Shown here piece after piece: positions 12,529-18,783 of a stretch of 33,207 bases of DNA. The stretch covers positions 1 to 33,207 of IMG/VR virus record IMGVR_UViG_3300037010_001595. One strand, written 5' to 3'. The first letter of the stretch is position 1. Each line of letters opens with the position of its first letter. A program made the position numbers and the translations under genes. The notes below the pieces were generated by a model, which did no database searches, was not told the DNA's origin, and saw only the letters and a list, made by a program, of their open reading frames with translations. The stretch comes from a virus.

Positions 12529-12538
12529 ATGGGCATAT
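12529..12538 (+). repeat. Left inverted repeat of the island
   Basis: ATGGGCATAT lies 15 bases inside the left limit of the GA-free stretch. Its exact inverse complement is at 13545-13554, the last bases of the island. Confidence 0.6.
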
Positions 12539-12551
12539 AAGTATAAGGTTA

Positions 12552-12584
12552 TATAGTTATATAAGCATAGGTTATATAACTATA
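12552..12584. other. AT-rich 13-bp stem-loop
   Basis: TATAGTTATATAA (12552-12564) pairs perfectly with TTATATAACTATA (12572-12584) across a seven-base loop. It is entirely AT apart from one pair, at the left end of the GA-free island. A related ATATAGTTATAT occurs at the right end, near 13472. Confidence 0.65.
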
Positions 12585-12779
12585 CAAGCATAACCTGTAT
12601 AAACTACCTTGCGGTAAACAATGGCGGGCGGGTGCCGTGCCACGGCATAACATAGCCCCAATACGGCACACACTAACTGGTGCAGTTACTACACTTAGCA
12701 TAAACTGGTGCTTATGCTATGCCGCAATGCGGCACTATAACCAGGTGGTAGTATGGCTAAGTGCTGCAAGCAAAGCACT

Positions 12780-12809
12780 TTGCACTTTGGCCTGCCTTAT
12801 GCTTATACA
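12780..12809 (+). promoter_or_regulatory. Promoter of the island gene, with leader hairpin
   Basis: TTGCAC (12780-12785) and TATACA (12804-12809) are 18 bp apart. A TATGCT, the -10 used elsewhere in this phage, overlaps at 12798-12803. The leader folds as GGCAGG (12811-12816) with CCTGCC (12832-12837). This repeats the promoter-hairpin layout of the other units, but without any GA or TC. Confidence 0.45.
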
Positions 12810-12857
12810 AGGCAGGCCAGGGCAATGCCGCCCTGCCTATTACCCAAGGGGTACACA

Positions 12858-13346
12858 ATGGCCACCAAGCAAACTACCGCTACAAAGCAAACTACCGCTA
12901 CAAAGCAAACTACCGCTGTAAAGGCCCATGCCGTGCCAGCCGTGGCCACACCTGCCACACCTGCCACGCCGTTACAGGGTGCCAGCAGTAGGCAGGCCCA
13001 AGCCGTACTTATGGCCAAACTGTGTGGTGGCGCCATGCCCACGCACAATTTGCTGGTGGCCACCGGCCCCGTGCCGGTACCGGCCAACGGTAGCGTACGC
13101 AGCGCGGGGCACAATGCAATTTTGCAGGCCATGGCACAGTTGGCCAGCAATGGCCAGCCTGTTACCGTGGGCACAGTGCTAGGCTGTACCCTGCCAGCGC
13201 AGGCCAAAGCGCAAGCCGCCGGCCAGTGCAAGGTAAAGGGCCTTGCAGCGCAGCACCCTGCCACGGGCACGTGGTTTAGCATTAATGCCGGTATTGTAAG
13301 GTGTGCGTGGCAAAAACAAGCCATTGTGCTTAGTGTGCCAGCCTAG
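12858..13346 (+). CDS. Acid-free basic protein of the GA-free island (162 aa)
   Basis: ATG at 12858 has AAGGGG six bases upstream, a ribosome site that avoids the GGAGG used elsewhere. The frame is open further upstream, but through the leader hairpin. The protein opens with three TKQTTA repeats, then an Ala-Pro-Thr-Val linker to about residue 45, then a domain rich in Ala, Gln, Gly and Val (HNAILQAMAQLASNGQPVTV; GTWFSINAGIV). It has no Asp, no Glu and no Tyr. Ser uses only AGY, Phe only TTT, Ile only ATT, and the stop is TAG. Codon junctions obey the same ban, so the constraint acts on DNA. The high positive charge suggests nucleic-acid binding. No family recognised. Confidence 0.75.
   Translation: MATKQTTATKQTTATKQTTAVKAHAVPAVATPATPATPLQGASSRQAQAVLMAKLCGGAMPTHNLLVATGPVPVPANGSVRSAGHNAILQAMAQLASNGQPVTVGTVLGCTLPAQAKAQAAGQCKVKGLAAQHPATGTWFSINAGIVRCAWQKQAIVLSVPA
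12864..12917 (+). repeat. Three 18-bp tandem repeats in the island gene
   Basis: The unit AC(C/A)AAGCAAACTACCGCT is repeated three times in frame, encoding TKQTTA each time. It forms the start of the basic protein and probably arose by slippage. Confidence 0.8.
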
Positions 13347-13365
13347 CATAAACACTGTACAAGTA

Positions 13366-13396
13366 AACAATGCCCTGCCTAGCGCGGGGCATTGTT
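13366..13396 (+). terminator. Terminator-like hairpin of the island gene
   Basis: AACAATGCCC (13366-13375) pairs perfectly with GGGCATTGTT (13387-13396), 20 bases after the stop codon. Only a short GTATT follows instead of a T-run, so termination may be partial. Confidence 0.55.
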
Positions 13397-13418
13397 GTAT
13401 TAAAGTGTAACAATGCCC

Positions 13419-13442
13419 ATAGGCTACCAGGTGGTAGCCTAT
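13419..13442. other. Perfect 10-bp stem-loop
   Basis: ATAGGCTACC and GGTAGCCTAT pair without mismatch around an AGGT loop. Part of the arm (ATAGGCTAC) is repeated at 13446-13454. The element lies in the gene-free right part of the island. Confidence 0.65.
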
Positions 13443-13544
13443 GCTATAGGCTACAGTATGCTTTGTTATGCATATAGTTATATGGGCATGTAGCATAGTT
13501 ACTGGCATAACTACTTATGCTTATGTACATATAGGTATATAAGC

Positions 13545-13554
13545 ATATGCCCAT
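13545..13554 (-). repeat. Right inverted repeat of the island
   Basis: ATATGCCCAT is the exact inverse complement of 12529-12538 and ends one base before the first TC outside the island. Confidence 0.6.
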
Positions 13555-13555
13555 T

Positions 13556-13903
13556 CAGTGCCATTACGGCTGCGCCGCGCTCCTAGTCTCGCAGCACTGA
13601 GGAGCTAATACTCTGCACACCTCGGGGTGCATCTATGCTGGTCTTCGGAATGTTCACTCCGCGCCAGAGATCGGAGAAGCTGGGAATCAGAGATCCAAGA
13701 ATCCCAGAGATCCAAGAAGCCCAGAGATCAGCGAAGCTGGTAATAGGAGAAGCACGGTTTCTACACCAATATAGAGTCACAGAAATCCCAGTTCATAGTG
13801 CACACTCCAAATAGAATCACAAAATACTGAGGATCGAACATAAAGGCTTGCTCGCGGAGCCAATCCGCCCTACACTTGGCATTGGACTACCGAGGATCCA
13901 AGC
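13556..13903. other. Gene-free stretch before the terminase genes
   Basis: This stretch holds the four iterons at 13664-13737 and a TGCAC/GTGCA stem around 13613-13630. No gene was found. No promoter of the phage's usual type is visible; TAGAAT near 13814 is the only -10-like hexamer noted and lacks a good -35, so late transcription may need an activator or read-through. Confidence 0.5.
13664..13737. repeat. Four 17-bp iterons upstream of the terminase genes
   Basis: Units with consensus CCAGAGATCCAAGAAGC start at 13664, 13687, 13704 and 13721. The last three are directly abutting, while the first is separated by a six-base TGGGAA. Each contains AGATC. Iterons just before the small terminase gene are candidates for the packaging recognition site. 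A replication origin is the other possibility. Confidence 0.75.
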
Positions 13904-14449
13904 ATGGCGAAGCCTAGGAAAAAACCGGAACCCTTACAAATTCCCCCCGACGCGCCCGATACAGACATGTTTGAGCTCGTGGACGAAGCCTCCCTGGGCA
14001 TTTCGCTCCGAGTGCTCAGAGCCATGCAACTCCGACGGGATGGCCATGACTATATGGAAATCGGTGCTATCATGGAAATTGGCACCGTCATGGCCAGGGA
14101 ACTTGTTAAGACAGGACTGGAGCTTCTGCACAAGGAGCTTCAGGAGACGATTGATGAAGTGATGGTATTGGAGCTCAGCCGACTAGATGCGCTTCATAAG
14201 ATTCACTGGCCCACGGCCAAGGATAGCAAGTCCGCGGATATCATCCTGAAGATTTCTGACCGGCGCTCCAAGTTCCTTGGTATGGACCAGGCCCCCAAGG
14301 GCGACAACGATGGAGCGACTGCGGTTCGCGACTTCCTATATCAGGCAATGAAACAGTCTGGTAAGGAGACTGACTACAATGCCTACCTCGTGAAGCAGAG
14401 GCTTCAGGAAGAAGTAGGTTCCGAGGGCGCGGCGCCCAGCGGCGAGTAG
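13904..14449 (+). CDS. terS: Terminase small subunit
   Basis: The 181-residue protein lies immediately before the large terminase gene. It has a helix-turn-helix-like segment near residues 40-75 (MQLRRDGHDYMEIGAIMEIG, ending in MARELVKTG), a helical oligomerisation region (ETIDEVMVLELSRLDALHKI) and the typical SADIILKISDRRSKFLGM motif of many phage small terminases. It would recognise the packaging site, perhaps the iterons at 13664-13737, and load the large subunit. The start at ATG 13904 has an AGGA-type site; an upstream frame from 13848 belongs to non-coding sequence. Confidence 0.8.
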   Translation: MAKPRKKPEPLQIPPDAPDTDMFELVDEASLGISLRVLRAMQLRRDGHDYMEIGAIMEIGTVMARELVKTGLELLHKELQETIDEVMVLELSRLDALHKIHWPTAKDSKSADIILKISDRRSKFLGMDQAPKGDNDGATAVRDFLYQAMKQSGKETDYNAYLVKQRLQEEVGSEGAAPSGE

Positions 14450-14463
14450 CGGGTAGGCCGCCG

Positions 14464-15807
14464 ATGATCAGCCTCCCCGCTCGTTGGACTCCACTGCGCG
14501 AGATCAAGCCGCAGATGGAGTATGCGAGCTCCCCCCACAGGTTCAATGTGGTGCCTGCGGGGCGACGATCTGGGAAGACAGAGAACGCAAAGCGGAAACT
14601 TGTGCTACGGGCGCTCATGCCGCCAGGGATGCCTGGAGCGAGCAACTTTCCGGACCCGCGGTACTTTTGCGGAGCGCCCACTCGGGATCAGGCGAAGCGC
14701 ATCTACTGGAACGATCTGAAGCTCCTGGTGCCGAAGCGGCTGATCGCCCCCCGTGGGATCTCAGAAACAGAGCTTTCCATCACCACCATTATGAATTCGA
14801 CCATTATGGTCGTTGGCATGGACAAGCCAGAGCGCATTGAAGGATCGCCCTGGGATGGCGGGATCCTTGATGAATACGGCAACATGAAGGCGTCGGCCTG
14901 GAACGCGAACGTCAGGCCTGCGCTGGCCGACCGACAGGGCTGGTGCGATCTGATCGGCGTGCCTGAAGGAAGAAACCACTATTACGATGTGGCCGAGTAC
15001 GCCAAAGCGCAGATGATTGAGTTTGGCGAAGCGAGCGAGTGGGGATACTACCACTGGAAGAGCTCTGAGGTCTTGGACGCGCAGACCGTTGAGTCGGCGA
15101 AGCGTGACATGGATGAGCTTACTTTTCAGCAGGAATACGAGGGATCCTTTGTCAACTTCGTCGGAAGGGCCTACTATAACTACACTGACGCGAATAAGGC
15201 TAGATTGGATTATGATCCAAAAGCTCCAATCGCGTTCTGCTTCGACTTCAATGTGGATCCGGGCGTGGCTGTTATTGCACAGGAGGGCATTCTCCCAAAC
15301 GGCCTCGTCGGGACCAAGGTTATCGGTGAGATCTACATACCTCAGAATTCTAATACCGTGGCCGTATGCCGGAAGCTCATCGAAGTATGGGGTGAGCACC
15401 AGGGCGAAGTTCATGTGTATGGCGACGCCACCGGCGGTAACAGAAAGACGTCGGCGACCCAGGGCTCTGACTGGGATTTGGTCCGGTCGGTGCTTAAACC
15501 GCACTTTGGAGAACGATTCATGTATTTCGTGCCTCGCGCGAATCCCACTGAGCGAGCGCGGGTGAACTGCATGAACAGCCGCATTCTTAACGTCGTCGGG
15601 GAACGCCATCTCTACTGCGACCCGAACCGTGCCCCTATGACATCGCGCGATTTAGACGGGGTGCGCTTGCTTGAAGGCGGCAGTGGCGAGATTGACAAGC
15701 ACCAGGACGCGAAACTGACCCACTTGTCTGATGGACTTGGATACTACATTGTCTATCGTTTTGTTGGTGGACAGAGTCTTTCTGTCACTAAGACTTACTA
15801 CGGCTGA
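14464..15807 (+). CDS. terL: Terminase large subunit
   Basis: 447 residues with both domains of the packaging motor. The ATPase part has a Walker A G33RRSGKT39 and a Walker B ending in ILDE (catalytic Glu137). The RNase-H-like nuclease part shows the acidic residues D261 (FCFDFNVDPG), D321 (YGDATGG) and D423 (HLSDG). The protein cuts concatemers and pumps DNA into the prohead through the portal. It is slightly short compared with many TerL proteins (450-550 residues) but looks complete. It follows terS by 14 bases. Confidence 0.95.
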   Translation: MISLPARWTPLREIKPQMEYASSPHRFNVVPAGRRSGKTENAKRKLVLRALMPPGMPGASNFPDPRYFCGAPTRDQAKRIYWNDLKLLVPKRLIAPRGISETELSITTIMNSTIMVVGMDKPERIEGSPWDGGILDEYGNMKASAWNANVRPALADRQGWCDLIGVPEGRNHYYDVAEYAKAQMIEFGEASEWGYYHWKSSEVLDAQTVESAKRDMDELTFQQEYEGSFVNFVGRAYYNYTDANKARLDYDPKAPIAFCFDFNVDPGVAVIAQEGILPNGLVGTKVIGEIYIPQNSNTVAVCRKLIEVWGEHQGEVHVYGDATGGNRKTSATQGSDWDLVRSVLKPHFGERFMYFVPRANPTERARVNCMNSRILNVVGERHLYCDPNRAPMTSRDLDGVRLLEGGSGEIDKHQDAKLTHLSDGLGYYIVYRFVGGQSLSVTKTYYG

Positions 15808-15818
15808 GGAGGCCAGTC

Positions 15819-15890
15819 ATGAAGAAGACTATCGAGTCGCTTTCAATGAAGAAAATCCAGTTCCGAGCCTACCCCAAGAAGAAAAAGTAA
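15819..15890 (+). CDS. Tiny basic peptide (23 aa)
   Basis: ATG at 15819 has GAGGAGG nine bases upstream, and the gap between terL and the portal gene fits this gene exactly. The peptide is MKKTIESLSMKKIQFRAYPK followed by KKK, strongly basic. It could be a real micro-protein or a leader that couples terL and portal translation. The ribosome site is the main evidence. Confidence 0.45.
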   Translation: MKKTIESLSMKKIQFRAYPKKKK

Positions 15891-15900
15891 CGGAGGAACC

Positions 15901-17436
15901 GTGCCCATTAACTCTCAGCACCCAGAGTATCAGCGAACCCTGCCTCAGTGGACTCGGTGCCGAGACGCCGTCGAAGGACAGGATGTCATCAAAGCCAAGG
16001 GCGACAGTTACCTCCCCCGCCTCAGTGGGCACTTTGAGCCGAATACGGGTGCCCAGGCGTATGAGGCTTACAAGGGGCGTGCCCTGTGGTTTGGGGCCAC
16101 CGATCGAACGCTTAATGGCTATGTTGGGGCCATTCTGCGCAAAGATCCGTCATTCATCGTTCCTGATACTTTGCGGGATCGCATGGAAGACATCACAGAT
16201 GCGGGACAGAATGCTGTTCAGTTCGCCCACGCCCTCACTAAGGAATTGCTGACCACTGGTCGGTGCGGCCTGTTGGTAGATAAACTTAGTGAGGACGCGT
16301 CTGAAGGAGAGCCGGCATTCATCAAACTCTATTATCCAGAAAATATTCTGAACTGGGTGGTAGTTGATGGAAAGTTCATGGCCGTGATCTTGGAAGAAAC
16401 CGTCTTGGTTCCTGACAAAGACAAGTATGATCTTGTTGAAGCCAAACAAATCAGAGAATTGTCTATGGAAACGGGCATCTACACGGTGACCCTGTGGCGA
16501 AAGACAACTGGTGTCACCGCAGGATCAGAAGAATGGATCCCTGGGCAGACCGTGGCCCCCACGATGCGCGGAATTCCAATTGATCACATCCCATTCGTGA
16601 TGATTTCTGCTGACGAGGATTCGATCAGTTGCTCAAAGCCCCCGCTTTTGGATCTAGTGAATGTCAATATCAATCACTATCAGCTAGACGCCGATTATCG
16701 CCACGGCCTGCACTTCACAGCGCTCCCCACACCTGTTTTCACCGGAGTAGATGATAGCAGGGCGTATTATCTTGGCTCAGAAGGGGCCATTAATCTCCGC
16801 GATGTTAATTCCAAAGCGTTTTATCTTGAGTTTAACGGCCAGGGACTCGTGGCAATCAAGGACGCACTGGAAGATCGCACGAAGCAGATGGCGGCGCTAG
16901 GCGCCCAGTTGCTTCAGCGTTCGCAGCGTGGCCGCGGAGTTGAGACCGCAGAAGCGGCCCGCATTCAGCAAAGTGGCGAAACTTCTCTACTTTCCACTAT
17001 TGTGGGCCGAATCGAAGAGGGATTTGAGCGTGCGCTCACGTATATCATGAATTGGGAAGGTGTGACCACCGCTGAAGGCGACATCGAAGTCACTTTGAAC
17101 CGAGATTTCATTGATGCCACGCTTTCTGCGCAAGAAATTACCGCGATCGTGGCCGCTTGGCAGGCAGGTTCTATGAGAAATGAGGATTTGTTCTGGAATC
17201 TTCAGCGCGGGGGCATTGTCAAGCCGAATATTACCTTCGATGAGTTCCAAAAAGTCCTGGATGAAGAAAAAGTTGTCAAAGATGCCGCCATGGCTACCAG
17301 GAAGGCCGCTGCCCAACCCCCTGCCCCTACTATTGGGAGCCAGGACGGTGTGCCAGCCGCAGGGGGCGCCAGTGGGGCAGGTGGTAGCGGCGCTGGGGCA
17401 GGCAAGGGGCCTTCTGGGACCACGTATAACGACTAA
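15901..17436 (+). CDS. Portal protein (DUF4055 type)
   Basis: 511 residues, GTG start with GGAGG six bases upstream. The N-terminal half (MPINSQHPEYQRTL, then the GAILRKDPSF segment) and the middle helical region (GLVAIKDALEDRTKQMAALG; ARIQQSGETSLLS) match the DUF4055 family of siphophage portals. It forms the dodecameric channel at one vertex of the head, through which the terminase packs DNA. The last 40 residues are a flexible Gly-Ala-Pro tail. Position between TerL and scaffold agrees. Confidence 0.88.
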   Translation: MPINSQHPEYQRTLPQWTRCRDAVEGQDVIKAKGDSYLPRLSGHFEPNTGAQAYEAYKGRALWFGATDRTLNGYVGAILRKDPSFIVPDTLRDRMEDITDAGQNAVQFAHALTKELLTTGRCGLLVDKLSEDASEGEPAFIKLYYPENILNWVVVDGKFMAVILEETVLVPDKDKYDLVEAKQIRELSMETGIYTVTLWRKTTGVTAGSEEWIPGQTVAPTMRGIPIDHIPFVMISADEDSISCSKPPLLDLVNVNINHYQLDADYRHGLHFTALPTPVFTGVDDSRAYYLGSEGAINLRDVNSKAFYLEFNGQGLVAIKDALEDRTKQMAALGAQLLQRSQRGRGVETAEAARIQQSGETSLLSTIVGRIEEGFERALTYIMNWEGVTTAEGDIEVTLNRDFIDATLSAQEITAIVAAWQAGSMRNEDLFWNLQRGGIVKPNITFDEFQKVLDEEKVVKDAAMATRKAAAQPPAPTIGSQDGVPAAGGASGAGGSGAGAGKGPSGTTYND

Positions 17437-17448
17437 TAAGGGGCCAGT

Positions 17449-17709
17449 ATGATCATCGAGGCAGGCAGTGTCGTTAATATGGTCATTGATAGCTGTGGGA
17501 TACTTATTCATGACGAAACCGGGAAGCAACTAGACGACGTCGTAAGGCTAAATACTGACACTGGTGAGTATTGGGTCTACACCAGGAACCAAGATGGAAC
17601 CCCCAAAGTCGTAAATGGCGAAGCAGTCCTAGAAAAAAGAGTTTGCATTCAGTTCTGGTTCACCTTTACACTAGAGCCAGCGGTTGCTTGGAAGGAATTT
17701 CAATCATGA
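17449..17709 (+). CDS. Hypothetical protein (86 aa) of the head region
   Basis: ATG at 17449 has AAGGGG upstream. The protein is acidic to neutral and beta-rich (MIIEAGSVVNMVIDSCGILI; YWVYTRNQDGTPKVVNGEA), with two cysteines. It sits between portal and scaffold and overlaps the next small gene as ATGA. It may be a minor head protein, from position only. Confidence 0.7.
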   Translation: MIIEAGSVVNMVIDSCGILIHDETGKQLDDVVRLNTDTGEYWVYTRNQDGTPKVVNGEAVLEKRVCIQFWFTFTLEPAVAWKEFQS

Positions 17710-17795
17710 GCGACTACCCACGCCTCTTCTACTGGATTGTAGCTAGTGTCTTTCCCGAGCATCGTCCAACCATCGTTAGCGGGTCTAACGATTAA
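17706..17795 (+). CDS. Small peptide (29 aa)
   Basis: ATG at 17706 overlaps the previous stop as ATGA. The product MSDYPRLFYWIVASVFPEHR is partly hydrophobic and ends TIVSGSND. A separate ribosome site is not obvious, so it depends on coupling. Function unknown; it could be a vestige. Confidence 0.4.
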   Translation: MSDYPRLFYWIVASVFPEHRPTIVSGSND

Positions 17796-17825
17796 AACGT
17801 CAGCGGAGCTGACAAGGAGTTTCAC

Positions 17826-18578
17826 ATGGCTTTGCCCGCAGTAATCAAATCACTTTCAGAAGTGCCGGAGGCCCTTCAGGGTGAATACAAGCCGGTTGGG
17901 GATGGAACCTTCGCCCTGGACGTCAATGTAGAAGACCACCCCGGCGTTCGTGGGCTCAAGAGTTCTCTGATCAATGTTCGAGAGGAACTCCGAGGCACCA
18001 AGGATGGACTTGCCAAGTTCAAGGATGTTGACCCTGAGAAGTATAAGGTGATGCTTACTCATGAACAGCAGATCCTGGAGGGCCAGCTTATTGCTGCTGG
18101 TAAGGTTGATGAGCTCACCGAACTGAGGACCAAGGCTCTGCGGGATAGTCTTCAGGGAGAACTTGGCAATGAGCGGACCAAAGTCACAGCTTTGGAAACC
18201 CAGCTCAACAAACTGGTTATTGACAACGCAGTTCAGACTGCGGCCACGAAGCACGGTGTTAAGCCCTCGGCCATGGAAGATGTCTTGTTCCGTGCTCGCG
18301 CCACTTTCCAGGTTCGTGACGGTGTGGCCGTTGCCATGGAGGGCAATAACATCAAGTATGGAAAGACAGGAACAGAGCCGCTTGGAATCGACGAGTGGAT
18401 GTCAGGCCTCCCTGCCACCGCAGGGCACCTGTTCAATGAGTCGAAGGGCGGCGGCGCCACCGGAGGGCAGCAGCAGAACAAAGGCACCTCCGCTCCCGGC
18501 ACCATCAGCCGAAACGATCAAATGGGTATCTTGAATAACTTGGATGCCATCGCCAAGGGCCAAATCAAGGTGATTTAG
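17826..18578 (+). CDS. Scaffolding protein
   Basis: 250 residues, ATG with AAGGAG upstream. The layout is that of phage scaffolds: an N-terminal segment resembling GP20-type minor structural proteins (ALPAVIKSLSEVPEALQGEY), a long charged coiled coil (about 45-140, with RDSLQGELGNERTKVTALET) and a C-terminal region ending in helical, basic residues (LNNLDAIAKGQIKVI) that could bind the coat protein. It would guide coat assembly and then leave the prohead. It lies directly before the coat gene, separated by a terminator and a new promoter. Confidence 0.85.
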   Translation: MALPAVIKSLSEVPEALQGEYKPVGDGTFALDVNVEDHPGVRGLKSSLINVREELRGTKDGLAKFKDVDPEKYKVMLTHEQQILEGQLIAAGKVDELTELRTKALRDSLQGELGNERTKVTALETQLNKLVIDNAVQTAATKHGVKPSAMEDVLFRARATFQVRDGVAVAMEGNNIKYGKTGTEPLGIDEWMSGLPATAGHLFNESKGGGATGGQQQNKGTSAPGTISRNDQMGILNNLDAIAKGQIKVI

Positions 18579-18608
18579 AGTCGTATCCCCTAAAAAGGAT
18601 CCGAGTGG

Positions 18609-18640
18609 AAAAGGGCCTCTTCGGAGGCTCTTTTATTTTG
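18609..18640 (+). terminator. Intrinsic terminator after the scaffold gene
   Basis: AAAAGGGCCTC (18609-18619) pairs with GAGGCTCTTTT (18624-18634) across a TTCG tetraloop, with one G-U pair, and is followed by ATTTT. Textbook intrinsic terminator. Confidence 0.9.
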
Positions 18641-18649
18641 CACAAATAC

Positions 18650-18678
18650 TTGCGCGGGGCCAGGAACAGGCTTATACT
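18650..18678 (+). promoter_or_regulatory. Coat gene promoter
   Basis: TTGCGC -35 (18650-18655), 17-bp spacer, TATACT -10 (18673-18678), identical hexamers to the leftward promoter at 9935. The leader has a small CGGA/TCCG loop (18691-18701) and a better stem-loop GTATGG-TGGGG-CCATAC (18722-18738). Confidence 0.7.
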
Positions 18679-18783
18679 TCATTTCAGTTGCGGAGCTTCC
18701 GGTGGTTGCTCGCCCGAAACAGTATGGTGGGGCCATACACGGGATCAAGCATAAACCATCTTCACTTCATAGGAGGCACAGGC

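Larger units (their letters stand above)
12514..13555. other. GA/TC-free island
   Basis: From the C of the TC at 12513-12514 to the first T of the TC at 13555-13556, no GA and no TC dinucleotide occurs on the plus strand, so none occurs on either strand. AG and CT are present, so the exclusion concerns the 5'-GA-3' step and not base composition. The island has AT-rich ends full of TATA, TTATA and GCATA motifs, a GC-rich centre, several perfect stem-loops and one gene. Under a rough 1-in-8 chance per step, over 1,000 steps without a hit has a probability near 10^-60. Confidence 0.95.

Noticed and set aside
12363-12593. Plus-strand frame of 76 codons over the R1/R2 block
   Set aside because: The sequence is a translation of repeats (SSHAGARSRSRG type) and crosses into the GA-free island; no convincing start.
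12803-13324. Minus-strand frame of 173 codons opposite the island gene
   Set aside because: The plus-strand gene has promoter, hairpin, ribosome site and terminator-like signals; the opposite frame stays open because the TC ban removes TGA codons on the other strand.
12514-13555. CRISPR-like or simple-sequence explanation for the island
   Set aside because: There are no regularly spaced repeats and the sequence is not low-complexity; only three short tandem units occur inside the gene.
14761-15609. Long minus-strand frame opposite the large terminase
   Set aside because: A shadow of terL caused by codon bias; no start signal and no family match.
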